From assembly GCA_016780765.1 (NCBI GenBank), contig JADHLH010000002.1, positions 1-64,000 on the forward strand: a DNA stretch of 64,000 nt. Reading direction: 5' to 3'. The DNA comes from Alphaproteobacteria bacterium (GTDB lineage: Bacteria; Pseudomonadota; Alphaproteobacteria; Puniceispirillales; Puniceispirillaceae). The notes beneath the pieces were generated by a model that was not told the DNA's origin, did no database searches, and was given only the letters and a program-made list of their open reading frames with translations. Shown in pieces: positions 18,157 through 26,368 of the stretch. A program made the position numbers and the translations under genes. Within the stretch, counting starts at the first letter, position 1. Each line of letters begins with the position of its first letter.

Positions 18157-19827
18157 ATGACGGATAGTCGTATCAGGACTGGCGGACAGCTGCTGATGGA
18201 CAGCCTTGTCGGACTTGGTGCCAGCAAGGCGTTTGGCGTTCCTGGCGAATCCTATCTCGCTGTTCTTGATGCCATGGTCGATCATGCCAACAGCTTTGAT
18301 CTTGTGCTGTGCCGGCAAGAGGGCGGTGCTGCCTATATGGCGGCGGGGTGGGCCAAGCTGACAGGACAGCCCGGCCTGTGTTTCGTTACCCGTGGTCCGG
18401 GCGCAACGAACGCGGCTGTCGGTATTCACACCGCGATGCAGGATTCGCTGCCGATGATCCTGTTTGTCGGGCAGGTTGGCACCGACGTGATGGGGCGCGA
18501 GGCGTTTCAGGAGGTTGATTATCCGGCCTTCTTCGGACCCTTGGCCAAATGGGCGGTGCAGATCGATCATGCTGACCGCGTGCCTGAAATTGTAAGCCGT
18601 GCCTGGACAGTGGCGTTGAGCGGCAGGCCGGGTCCTGTGGTTGTCGCGCTGCCGGAAGATATGCTGGTGGCGACCAGCACAGCTGAACCGTGCCATGCAG
18701 TTACCATTCCAGAACCTGCCCCGGCGGCCGCTGACATCAGCGCGCTTCAGGATGTGCTGGCAGGCGCGGCTCGTCCTGTCGTGATTGTGGGTGGTACCCG
18801 CTGGCAGAAAGACAGTGCGCGGGCGATTGAACGCTTTGCAATGGCAAACGAAATTCCGGTTGTTGCGGCTTTTCGCTTTCACGACATCATCGACAATCAC
18901 TGTCCGGCCTATGCCGGTGACGCGGGTGTCGGGATGAATGCATCAATGAAAACGCTGCTGCGTGATGCTGATCTGATTATCGCAGTGAATATCCGCTTTG
19001 GCGAAGCCACCACAGATGGCTATACGCTGTTTGATGCGCCGAAAATGGCAGCAAAACTCGTTCACAGTCATGCCTCGGACGATGAGATTGGCAAAATCTA
19101 TGTGGCTGATCTGCCGCTGCATGCCGGCCCTAACCGTATGGCTGCGGCGCTTGACAATTTGGTGGCGGACCGCCCAGCCGGCCGAGCCGGATGGTATGCC
19201 GACGCGCGCACTGCCTATCTTGAATCACTGGTGCCGCCGCCCCAGCCCGGTGATGTGGATATGGGCATCATAACAGCGCAGATTCAGGCGCGCTTGCCAG
19301 CTGATGCCATCATCACCCACGGGGCTGGCAACTTCTCGATCTGGGCCAACAAATTCATGCAATATGGCCGCGACCAGCGGTTGCTGGGTCCGCAAAGCGG
19401 GTCGATGGGGTTCGGGCTGCCCGCAGCGCTGGCGGCCAAGGCGCATGACAGCGGCCGATTTGTGCTGTGTTTCGCTGGTGATGGTGATTTTCAGATGAAT
19501 GGTGCCGAACTTGGCACAGCCCTGCAGGCAGGGCTGCATCCGGTCATTCTGATCCTGAACAACAGCAGCTACGGCACCATCCGGATGCATCAGGAACGCG
19601 CCTATCCGGCCCGCATATCGGGGACCGAGATCGTCAATCCTGACTATGTTGCGCTGGCTGGTGCCTATGGGTTTCACGGCGAACGCGTCACTCGTACCGA
19701 TGATTTCGCCGCCGCGTTTGAACGGGCACTGGATGCGGCGACTGGCGCCATTGTCGAGATCGTGATCGATACTGAGGCGATTGCCCCGCGCACCACGATC
19801 AGCGCCCTGCGAGAAGCGGCAACATGA
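18157..19827 (+). CDS. Thiamine-diphosphate enzyme, acetolactate-synthase-like
   Basis: This 556-residue protein has the three domains of the acetolactate synthase large-subunit family. The N-terminal pyrimidine-binding domain has the activating glutamate in RQEGGAAYMAAGWA (about residue 52). A central domain and a C-terminal pyrophosphate domain follow, the last with GDGDFQMNG...NNSSYG. Close relatives include 2-oxoacid decarboxylases and sulfoacetaldehyde acetyltransferase as well as catabolic carboligases. No small regulatory subunit lies nearby, so a biosynthetic acetolactate synthase is unlikely. Next to an aminotransferase, decarboxylation of a 2-oxoacid is the simplest guess, not demonstrated. 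Confidence 0.75.
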   Translation: MTDSRIRTGGQLLMDSLVGLGASKAFGVPGESYLAVLDAMVDHANSFDLVLCRQEGGAAYMAAGWAKLTGQPGLCFVTRGPGATNAAVGIHTAMQDSLPMILFVGQVGTDVMGREAFQEVDYPAFFGPLAKWAVQIDHADRVPEIVSRAWTVALSGRPGPVVVALPEDMLVATSTAEPCHAVTIPEPAPAAADISALQDVLAGAARPVVIVGGTRWQKDSARAIERFAMANEIPVVAAFRFHDIIDNHCPAYAGDAGVGMNASMKTLLRDADLIIAVNIRFGEATTDGYTLFDAPKMAAKLVHSHASDDEIGKIYVADLPLHAGPNRMAAALDNLVADRPAGRAGWYADARTAYLESLVPPPQPGDVDMGIITAQIQARLPADAIITHGAGNFSIWANKFMQYGRDQRLLGPQSGSMGFGLPAALAAKAHDSGRFVLCFAGDGDFQMNGAELGTALQAGLHPVILILNNSSYGTIRMHQERAYPARISGTEIVNPDYVALAGAYGFHGERVTRTDDFAAAFERALDAATGAIVEIVIDTEAIAPRTTISALREAAT

Positions 19828-19931
19828 CCGGTCATCCGGTGCATCCCGATCCGGAAAAGACACCTGCGGAGACGATAAGTTCCCCGGAGATGAATGTCCC
19901 AGAGGTGAATTCCCGGGAGACAACACCTTAG
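19824..19931 (+). CDS. Possible 35-residue small ORF, weak
   Basis: An ATG overlaps the stop of the ThDP gene (ATGA) and opens a 35-codon frame ending TAG at 19929-19931. The peptide is rich in proline and glutamate (for example SSPEMNVPEVN) and matches nothing I recognise. The DNA under it is itself a degenerate tandem repeat of roughly 15-16 bases built on CCGGAGATGAAT. The open frame may therefore be a by-product of repeat growth after a stop codon and not a gene. Confidence 0.2.
   Translation: MTGHPVHPDPEKTPAETISSPEMNVPEVNSRETTP
19865..19927. repeat. Degenerate ~15-base tandem repeat after the ThDP gene
   Basis: Four imperfect units share a GGAGA-type core: GCGGAGACGATAAGT, CCCCGGAGATGAATG, TCCCAGAGGTGAATT and CCCGGGAGACAAC. 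The array begins within about 40 bases of the stop codon at 19825-19827. Confidence 0.5.
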
Positions 19932-19964
19932 AATGATCAATGTGCATGCCGAGGGGGAAATCGG

Positions 19965-20090
19965 ATGTGTGGCGATCTGATGCGCCCCCGGGACACGATT
20001 CCGGCGCTGCCCGATTGTTTTGGAGCGGCTTTTGCGCGTGACAAGTTTGTGCTGGCGGGTCACTCTGTTCAACATAAATCATCTGATTGA
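19965..20090 (+). CDS. Possible 41-residue small protein, unrecognised
   Basis: ATG 19965 is preceded by a strong GAGGGGGA ribosome site at 19951-19958. The frame runs 41 codons to TGA at 20088, 30 bases before the next gene. The sequence begins MCGDLMRPRD and has two cysteines and no hydrophobic segment. Codon choice resembles the neighbours. I recognise no family. It could be a small protein or leader for the downstream enzyme, or chance. Confidence 0.3.
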   Translation: MCGDLMRPRDTIPALPDCFGAAFARDKFVLAGHSVQHKSSD

Positions 20091-20120
20091 ACCATCTGAT
20101 TTCGCGAGGAGTATTTGTCC

Positions 20121-21356
20121 ATGACAGCGCTTGATGTGAATTTTGTTCGCGCACAGTTTCCGGCCTTTGCCGAGCCGAGCCTCGATGGTCAGGCGTTTTT
20201 TGAAAATGCCGGTGGGTCCTATACCTGTGGTCAGGTGATCGACAGGCTTTACCGGTTTTATACCCAGCGAAAGGTTCAGCCCTATGGCAGCTATGCTGTC
20301 TCGCAGCTTGGTGGCGCTGAAATGGACGAAGCGCGGACCCGTCTTGCTGCGATGATGAATGTTGAAACGGACGAGTTGAGTTTTGGTCCGTCGACAAGCC
20401 AGAACACCTATGTGCTGGCGCATGCCTTTGCCGAAACGCTGTCACCGGGCGATGTGGTTATCGTCACCGATCAGGACCATGAGGCCAATAGCGGTGCGTG
20501 GCGGCGTCTGGAAGCGCGCGGCATGGAAGTTCGTGAGTGGCAGATCAATGATGAGACAGGCCAGCTGGAGACAGAAACGCTGGCCGGTCTTCTGGATGAA
20601 AAGGTAAAACTGGTCTGCTTCCCGCATTGTTCAAACATCATCGGGCAGGAAAATCCTGTGCCCGAGATTGTTGCAATGGCGCATGCCGTTGGCGCTGTCA
20701 CATGTGTTGATGGTGTCAGCATGGCGCCGCACGGCTTTGCTGATGTTGGCGCGCTTGGCACAGATATCTATCTCTTTTCCACCTATAAAACCTATGGCCC
20801 GCATCAGGGCGTTATGGTGGTAAGGCGCGCTCTTGCCGACAGGCTGGCCAATCAGGCGCATTTCTTCAATGCCGATGCGCGCACGAAAAGACTGACCCCG
20901 GCGGGCCCTGATCATGCGCAAATTGCAGCCTGTGCCGGCATGGCAGATTATGTCGACGATCTGTATGCACATCATTTCGATGGCGATGCCAGTCCGGCCG
21001 AACGCACCGCAGCGGTCACCGCGATGAAGCGCCGCCATGAAACTGAAACATTGGCCCCGCTGCTGGATTTTCTGGCTGGCAGGGATGATGTGCGTGTTCT
21101 TGGCCACCCCGGCATTGGCAATGACGGGCGGCGTGTACCGACAGTCGCCCTTGATACCAAGAAAGCGGCGAAAGCTGTCGCCGAGAGCCTGGCAAGCCAT
21201 GGGGTCATGGCGGGTGCAGGTGACTTTTATGCGATGCGAACGATTGGTGCGATGGGCTGTAATACAGACGCGGGCGTGCTGCGTCTCAGCTTTGTGCATT
21301 ACACCAATGATGCCGAGGTGGAAAAGCTTATGACGGCGCTGGATACGGCTCTATAA
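20121..21356 (+). CDS. Class-V aminotransferase (cysteine desulfurase-like)
   Basis: This 411-residue fold-type I PLP enzyme of the class-V group has its cofactor lysine at K223 in LFSTYKTYGPHQG. The overall layout follows SufS/CsdA-like cysteine desulfurases and the related isopenicillin-epimerase branch. I see no desulfurase active-loop cysteine in the standard RxGHHCA context near residue 365, where the sequence reads YAMRTIGAMGCN. Cysteine desulfurase is therefore uncertain, and another lyase or transaminase role is possible. GAGGAG at 20106-20111 places the start at ATG 20121 rather than TTG 20115. No Suf genes are adjacent. Confidence 0.75.
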   Translation: MTALDVNFVRAQFPAFAEPSLDGQAFFENAGGSYTCGQVIDRLYRFYTQRKVQPYGSYAVSQLGGAEMDEARTRLAAMMNVETDELSFGPSTSQNTYVLAHAFAETLSPGDVVIVTDQDHEANSGAWRRLEARGMEVREWQINDETGQLETETLAGLLDEKVKLVCFPHCSNIIGQENPVPEIVAMAHAVGAVTCVDGVSMAPHGFADVGALGTDIYLFSTYKTYGPHQGVMVVRRALADRLANQAHFFNADARTKRLTPAGPDHAQIAACAGMADYVDDLYAHHFDGDASPAERTAAVTAMKRRHETETLAPLLDFLAGRDDVRVLGHPGIGNDGRRVPTVALDTKKAAKAVAESLASHGVMAGAGDFYAMRTIGAMGCNTDAGVLRLSFVHYTNDAEVEKLMTALDTAL

Positions 21357-21456
21357 GCTGGTTGCCTGGATATGGGACCGTGCTGGATGCGTCGGTTGTG
21401 CCGGTGCGCGTCATGATGCTATCCACATGGCGGTGATCGAACTGGCCCACAAAATA

Positions 21457-21476
21457 GGGCTGGTATCTGCCAGCCC
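21457..21476. other. Short hairpin in a 233-base intergenic region
   Basis: GGGCTGG (21457-21463) pairs perfectly with CCAGCCC (21470-21476) around a 6-base loop. There is no T-run, so it is not a standard intrinsic terminator. The rest of the gap 21357-21589 shows nothing I recognise. Confidence 0.4.
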
Positions 21477-21589
21477 GCATCCGTATCCTGCGGTCCGGCC
21501 CATATAGTGCCTCGCGCATTCTCTTGATTGTTTTCTTTGACAATTGCCGCGACTAACCCGCCGATGCCAAAAGCAAGGAAACAGAAGAC

Positions 21590-22762
21590 GTGACTACAGA
21601 TTTTGACGCCATTATCGATCGCCGTAACACGCATTCCACCAAGTGGGATGACATTGAAAGCCGGTGTGGCGTTGCGCATCCAGACGCGATCCCGCTTTGG
21701 GTGGCAGATATGGATTTTCGGGCTCCGCAGGCCGTAACGGACATGCTGCGTGAGGCTGTCGACCATGGGGTATTCGGTTATTACGGTGCCAGAGATTCCT
21801 TTTACGAGGCGCAGGCCGGCTGGATGAAACGCCGCCATGACTGGGACATACAGGCGGAGTGGAGCCTTGTCTCGCACGGGTTGCTGAACGGTATTGCGGT
21901 GTTGTTGCAGTCTTTGTCAGCGCCGGGTGACGGTGTGATTGTGTTCTCGCCGGTCTATTACCAGTTCATGGAATTGATCCGAAAGAACAACCGGCGGCTG
22001 GTTGCATCTGAACTGGTGGTGCAGGACAACCGCTATCATATGGACCTTGATGCGCTGCAGCAGCAGCTGACAGGTGATGAAAAAATCCTGCTTCTGTGTT
22101 CTCCGCATAATCCGGGCGGGCGCATCTGGACGCCGGAAGAATTGCGTGCGCTGGCGGATTTCTGTGTGCGCAATGACATCATCATCTGCAGCGATGAAAT
22201 TCACCATGATCTGGTCATGCCGGGTCACAAGCATCATCTGATGGCCAAGGTTGCGCCCGATGTGGAAGACCGGCTGATCACGATGGCTGCCACCAGCAAG
22301 ACCTTCAATATTGCCGGCATCGAGACTGGCAGCATGTTCATCTCCGATCGCAAGCTGCGCGAACGCATTATGCCTGTCTACAATGCCATGGCGATATCAC
22401 CAAACCGGTTTGGCATGACAATGGCCGAGGCTGCCTATCGCGGCGGGGATCAATGGCTGGATGATCTGATGGTCTATCTGGACCGCAATCGCCGCCAGCT
22501 GAACGCGACAATTGCAAGTATCCCCGGCCTGTCGGTGATGGATCTGGAATCCACCTATCTTGGCTGGGTTGATTGTTCAGGCACCGGCATGTCTGCCGAC
22601 GAGGTGCTGAAACGCCTGTATGAAAAGGGTGTTGTACCAAGTGTTGGCGGCACCTTTGGTATCAGTGGTGAAGACTATATCCGGCTCAATATTGCCTGCC
22701 GTCATGCGATGTTTGATGACGCGATGGACCGCGTCACCGAGGCGTTTTCAGACCTTCAATAG
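21590..22762 (+). CDS. PatB/MalY-type C-S lyase (aminotransferase fold)
   Basis: This 390-residue protein belongs to the PatB/MalY group, whose members cleave C-S bonds in cystathionine or cysteine conjugates and can act as aminotransferases. The PLP lysine is K237 in ATSKTFNIAG. Early landmarks are HSTKWD and PLWVADMDF, and the SDEIHHDL motif precedes the lysine. The start is GTG 21590 with AAGGAA 9 bases upstream. Beta-cystathionase activity or degradation of sulfur metabolites are both open. Confidence 0.85.
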   Translation: MTTDFDAIIDRRNTHSTKWDDIESRCGVAHPDAIPLWVADMDFRAPQAVTDMLREAVDHGVFGYYGARDSFYEAQAGWMKRRHDWDIQAEWSLVSHGLLNGIAVLLQSLSAPGDGVIVFSPVYYQFMELIRKNNRRLVASELVVQDNRYHMDLDALQQQLTGDEKILLLCSPHNPGGRIWTPEELRALADFCVRNDIIICSDEIHHDLVMPGHKHHLMAKVAPDVEDRLITMAATSKTFNIAGIETGSMFISDRKLRERIMPVYNAMAISPNRFGMTMAEAAYRGGDQWLDDLMVYLDRNRRQLNATIASIPGLSVMDLESTYLGWVDCSGTGMSADEVLKRLYEKGVVPSVGGTFGISGEDYIRLNIACRHAMFDDAMDRVTEAFSDLQ

Positions 22763-22777
22763 GCTGGTACCGGCTGA

Positions 22778-23467
22778 TCAGGCAATTTTCACGGTGAAGT
22801 CGGCAATGCCGTCAACACCGCCGGTCAGCACATCACCGCGCTGAACCGCACCGACACCGGCCGGTGTTCCCATATAAATCAGATCACCCTGCTGCAGCGT
22901 ATACATGGTCGAAAGATCGGCGATGATTTCTGGCACTGACCAGACCATTTGCGACAGGTCTGCATCCTGCTTTGTCTCGCCATTCTGTTCAAGATGGATG
23001 CGGCCGGTGCCAAGTGATGGTACCTCTGCCATCTGGCGCAATGGCGTGACCACAGCGGATTGTTCAACATCCTTGGATGTGTCCCACGGACGGCGCGTTT
23101 CCTTGGCCTTGTTCTGCATGTCACGGCGGGTCATGTCGATGCCGGCGGCAGCGCCAAAAATATGGGACAGCGCATCTGCTTCGGTGATATTCGTGCCGCC
23201 GCTGTTCAGCGCAAAGACCAGTTCCATTTCATAATGATAATTGTCAGTGCGCGGCGCATAGGCAATCTCGCCCTCGGCCATGATCAGGGTTGTCGGGCTT
23301 TTGGTGAAGTAGAACGGGGCTTCACGATCAATAACGGTTCCCATCTCGGCGGCATGCGCCTCGTAATTGCGGCCTACGCAGAAAATCCGGTTTACCGGAA
23401 ACAGCTTGTCCGATCCGAAAACGGGAATTGTTGAAGGGGCGGTTGGTTCAAAAAGATACGCGGTCAT
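22778..23467 (-). CDS. Fumarylacetoacetate hydrolase (FAH)-family protein
   Basis: This 229-residue FAH-domain protein has the metal-binding glutamates in YEMELVFAL, the FCVGRNYEAHAAEMG substrate loop near residue 30, and GTPAGVGAVQRGD near the C-terminus. The short one-domain form is usual for fumarylpyruvate or acylpyruvate hydrolases in aromatic and 3-ketoacid breakdown. ATG 23467 has an AAAGGA site; the frame upstream to 23539 is not conserved-looking. It is divergent from the EamA gene at 23636. Confidence 0.82.
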   Translation of the reverse strand: MTAYLFEPTAPSTIPVFGSDKLFPVNRIFCVGRNYEAHAAEMGTVIDREAPFYFTKSPTTLIMAEGEIAYAPRTDNYHYEMELVFALNSGGTNITEADALSHIFGAAAGIDMTRRDMQNKAKETRRPWDTSKDVEQSAVVTPLRQMAEVPSLGTGRIHLEQNGETKQDADLSQMVWSVPEIIADLSTMYTLQQGDLIYMGTPAGVGAVQRGDVLTGGVDGIADFTVKIA

Positions 23468-23510
23468 GAAGCTGTCCTTTGTTGGATCGGGCGGAAAAAC
23501 AAGTGTCGCC

Positions 23511-23539
23511 ACACTAGCCGAGCGATGGCCCGCAGGCAA
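23511..23539 (-). promoter_or_regulatory. Candidate promoter of the FAH-family gene
   Basis: Read on the minus strand, TTGCCT (23539-23534) is followed after 17 bases by TAGTGT (23516-23511). The start codon lies 44 bases further on. This is the best spaced example of the CTAGTnT promoter-like motif in the window. Confidence 0.4.
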
Positions 23540-23635
23540 TGCCGGCTTGCCCTGTTGCTGCTGTCTTGTCTAACAGTGATTGACGGCGTGGCGGTGTCTC
23601 TGGCACGAAGGGAGCCTGAGGGGTGCAGTACGCGC

Positions 23636-24556
23636 ATGATCCATTTCATCTTCAAAGAGCATAACCAGAGAACGGCGTCGATTATCGTCTTTCTCGGCTC
23701 GTCCATGTGGGGGATGCTCTGGATCCCGATGCGCCTGACCGAAGCCATGGGCGTGCCGCCGATCTGGGTGCATTTCTGGTTTGTTGCCATGCCAGCCCTG
23801 CCGCTTGGCTATTTCTGTCTGAAAGCGATCAAGAGCGAGCGCCAGAACTGGGCCATATATCTGGCAGCAGGCATGTGTGTTGGCACAGCCTTTACGCTGT
23901 ATTCCCTTGGTCTTCTTCTGGCGTCGGTCAGCAAGACGACAACCCTGTTCTATCTGACGCCTATTTGGTCAACGCTTCTGGGCAGTGTGTTTCTGGGCGA
24001 GCGCGCCGGTCTGCGGCGATGGGGGGCGATCGGACTTGCCCTTGTTGGATGTTGCTTTGTGATGCAGCTGAACCCGGTGTCGATGCAGTTTGAAAAGCTG
24101 GATTTGCTGGGCTTCTTGTCCAGCATTTTCTGGGCAGTTGGCATGGTGATCCTGGGTCGCTATCCGAATGTTGATTTCAAGATCGCAACGCTGTCGCAGT
24201 ATCTGTGCGGCACGGTGATCACCGTTGTTGCCATTGCCGTCCTTGGCGTTGCACCGCCCGATACATTGACCAGCAGCAAGGCGGCGCTGATGGGGCTGTT
24301 CTTCAGCGGTCTGATCCTGATGCCGTCTTTCCTCGTGATCATCAGAGTTACGCAATATATGTCACCCGGGCTGGTTGGCATTCTGATGCTGTCTGAAGTT
24401 CTGGTCGCCGTGATCACCGCCATGGTGCTGCTGGGTGAGGTGCTGACAATCATGCAATGGATTGGCGTCGGGGTTATCCTTGGAGCCGGTGTGATCGTTG
24501 CTACCGCCGATGAGTCGCGCGGCCGCGCGGCCGTTCCGCCCACAGACCTCGCATGA
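23636..24556 (+). CDS. EamA/DMT-family permease
   Basis: This 306-residue inner-membrane permease has ten predicted helices in two EamA repeats. The first repeat carries the VSKTTTLFYLTPIW stretch, typical of exporters of the RhaT/EamA superfamily. The open frame begins at 23525, but the extra 37 residues are not family-like, so ATG 23636 is preferred. The substrate is unknown. It sits among catabolic enzymes and precedes an MBL-fold hydrolase. Confidence 0.78.
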   Translation: MIHFIFKEHNQRTASIIVFLGSSMWGMLWIPMRLTEAMGVPPIWVHFWFVAMPALPLGYFCLKAIKSERQNWAIYLAAGMCVGTAFTLYSLGLLLASVSKTTTLFYLTPIWSTLLGSVFLGERAGLRRWGAIGLALVGCCFVMQLNPVSMQFEKLDLLGFLSSIFWAVGMVILGRYPNVDFKIATLSQYLCGTVITVVAIAVLGVAPPDTLTSSKAALMGLFFSGLILMPSFLVIIRVTQYMSPGLVGILMLSEVLVAVITAMVLLGEVLTIMQWIGVGVILGAGVIVATADESRGRAAVPPTDLA

Positions 24557-24661
24557 TGATTGCAGTTCGCTTCCGAGATTGTTTGCGCTGGTGTGAATTT
24601 GCCCAGTGCGGGCAGCTTTGTTAGCCTTCGAGGACATTTTTCAGAAGAAGGGCAGCCGATT

Positions 24662-25420
24662 GTGACTATGATGCCACTATTGAAGGGTTACCCGGTTTCG
24701 CTGGCTGTTCTTGACTACGGCTTGTTCAGAGTGAACAGCAATGGCCGCGTCATCGGTATCTGCGGGTATCTTGTGCGCACCAGCGTTGATGAACATGTGC
24801 TGATCGACACCGGCTTTCCCAGCAAATACACCGAGGATTTCCGCGCCGCCAGTGACGAGGATCGCCTCTATGAATTTGGCGAGGTTCTGGTCTGCGGACC
24901 TGACAACTTGCCCGCTGCCCAGCTTGCGCGCTGTGATGTTGTGCCGGAGGCGATCAATCTGGTGGTTCAGACACACACGCATATCGACCATATTGGCGGC
25001 ATAGCCGATTTCAAACAGGCGCCGATGCTGATTTCAGCGATTGAGCGGGCGTTACCACGGCCACTTTATTGGGGTGATGTTCAACCGGTTGAATGGCCCG
25101 ACAGGCGCTATATTCAGCTTCAGGAAGACTGTGACATTGGTCCGGATTTCAGCATCATGCTGGTCCCCGGTCATGCGCCGGGACAGCTTGCGATGCTGCT
25201 GCGACTGCCGGAAACAGGGCCCGTGCTGCTGACCAGTGATGCCATATCACGGCCAGCGGAGATCGATGAGAAATTTGCCGGTTCAATGGATGAAGAAGCG
25301 GCTGTCAAAAGTGCTGCACGCCTGATGGCAATGGCAGAGGCCGAAAATGCCTTCGTCATTTATGGCCATGACCCGCAGCAATGGGACGAGATCAAAAAGG
25401 CGCCGCATACCTATAGCTGA
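24662..25420 (+). CDS. MBL-fold metallo-hydrolase, N-acyl-homoserine-lactonase-like
   Basis: This 252-residue metallo-beta-lactamase-fold hydrolase carries the dinuclear metal motif THTHIDHIGG (HxHxDH). Further ligands are in VPGHAPG, TSDA and YGHD, and all expected positions are present. The order and spacing resemble AiiA-like lactonases, but many relatives act on other esters, so quorum quenching is not established. AGAAGAAGGG at 24643-24652 supports GTG 24662; ATG 24668 is the alternative. It is followed by a tandem repeat and a convergent SDR gene. Confidence 0.75.
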   Translation: MTMMPLLKGYPVSLAVLDYGLFRVNSNGRVIGICGYLVRTSVDEHVLIDTGFPSKYTEDFRAASDEDRLYEFGEVLVCGPDNLPAAQLARCDVVPEAINLVVQTHTHIDHIGGIADFKQAPMLISAIERALPRPLYWGDVQPVEWPDRRYIQLQEDCDIGPDFSIMLVPGHAPGQLAMLLRLPETGPVLLTSDAISRPAEIDEKFAGSMDEEAAVKSAARLMAMAEAENAFVIYGHDPQQWDEIKKAPHTYS

Positions 25421-25473
25421 CACTGATATTGGCATTTATTCGGTATGGGAGCTGATGCTGAATTGTCGTGCCT

Positions 25474-25529
25474 GGCCCGGTGTTGTTGGCCCGGTGTTGT
25501 TGGCCCGGTGTTGTTGGCCCGGTGTTTTC
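25474..25529. repeat. 14-base tandem repeat, 4 copies
   Basis: The unit GGCCCGGTGTTGTT occurs three times exactly (25474, 25488, 25502), and a fourth copy at 25516 diverges at its end. The fourth copy runs into the stop codon of the minus-strand SDR gene (25528-25530). The array thus fills the space between two convergent genes. Confidence 0.92.
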
Positions 25530-26262
25530 AGCGTACGTCGCGCCCCTGATTCAGAACAATCACATTGCCAGATGAGATATCACCGCCATCACCAGCCAGA
25601 AACCCGACCCAGCTGGCAATCTGCGCGGGTTGCATCGCTACGCCATGCGGCATTTCGGCAATCGCTTTCGCAAGTGTTTCCTCGGACAGCACTCCAAACA
25701 ACGGCGTTTCGGTCATTGCCGGAGCCAGCGAGTTGACGGAAATTTTCTGTGTTGCGTAGCGGCGTGCCAGATCCTTGGTCAGCGTATCCATGGCGGCCTT
25801 GCTGGTGCGGTAATGCACTGGATCGAAGACGTTGAAGTTATATGCACCGTTCGATGAAATATTGATGATTTTACGTATACCGACTCGCCCCAGCATCAAG
25901 GGCAACGCAGCCTGACAGCAATAGAAAGCAGATTCGAAATTGACTGCCATCTGCGCTTTCAATTCGGTGGCAGGTATGTCCGGAAAGTCTGACATAAAGC
26001 AGGTGCCGGCATTGTTGACCAGAACATCGACACCGCCATGCGCCGCAGCGATGCGCCCGAACAGTGCCGAAACCGCGGCATCATCGGTCAGATCGGTTGT
26101 CTTGGCGCTGAAGCGGGGATGTGCAGTGGCGTCATTCTTGTCGCCATCTGTATGATGCGCAATATCAACGCCCACAACATGGAAACCGTCATCAAGAAGG
26201 CGGGCGCAGATGGCCTTGCCCATGCCACCGGCAGCGCCCGTCACCACAGCTATTTTTGTCAT
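25528..26262 (-). CDS. Short-chain dehydrogenase/reductase
   Basis: This 244-residue classical SDR has the nucleotide motif TGAAGGMGKA, the NNAG motif in VLVNNAGTC, and the catalytic YRTSK with an upstream serine in ISSNGAYN. It oxidises or reduces an alcohol/ketone pair with NAD(P); the acidic residue after the second strand (VGVDIA) suggests NAD. GGGGAAG on the minus strand is correctly spaced for ATG 26262, not GTG 26265. The 3' end abuts a tandem repeat. The substrate is unknown. Confidence 0.85.
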   Translation of the reverse strand: MTKIAVVTGAAGGMGKAICARLLDDGFHVVGVDIAHHTDGDKNDATAHPRFSAKTTDLTDDAAVSALFGRIAAAHGGVDVLVNNAGTCFMSDFPDIPATELKAQMAVNFESAFYCCQAALPLMLGRVGIRKIINISSNGAYNFNVFDPVHYRTSKAAMDTLTKDLARRYATQKISVNSLAPAMTETPLFGVLSEETLAKAIAEMPHGVAMQPAQIASWVGFLAGDGGDISSGNVIVLNQGRDVR

Positions 26263-26291
26263 CACTGCTTCCCCATTCCGCCCGATAGTCG

Positions 26292-26298
26292 CTAGTCT
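26292..26298 (+). promoter_or_regulatory. CTAGTCT -10-like motif before the aminotransferase at 26369
   Basis: CTAGTCT stands in the 106-base gap between divergent genes, 71 bases before ATG 26369. The upstream TTCCCC at 26269 has a spacer of 18. This is weak evidence taken alone. Confidence 0.2.
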
Positions 26299-26368
26299 TG
26301 CTGCTACCCTATCGGAAAGCGGGGCAAGCTGTCGATGCTGGCAGCATGTCCGTGCAAGGAGCCCGCGG

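Noticed and set aside
18157-19827. Biosynthetic acetolactate synthase IlvB
   Set aside because: No IlvH small subunit or ilvC follows, and the context is catabolic.
20121-21356. SufS/IscS cysteine desulfurase for Fe-S assembly
   Set aside because: No adjacent suf or isc genes, and the active cysteine loop is not in its usual form, so only family level is given.
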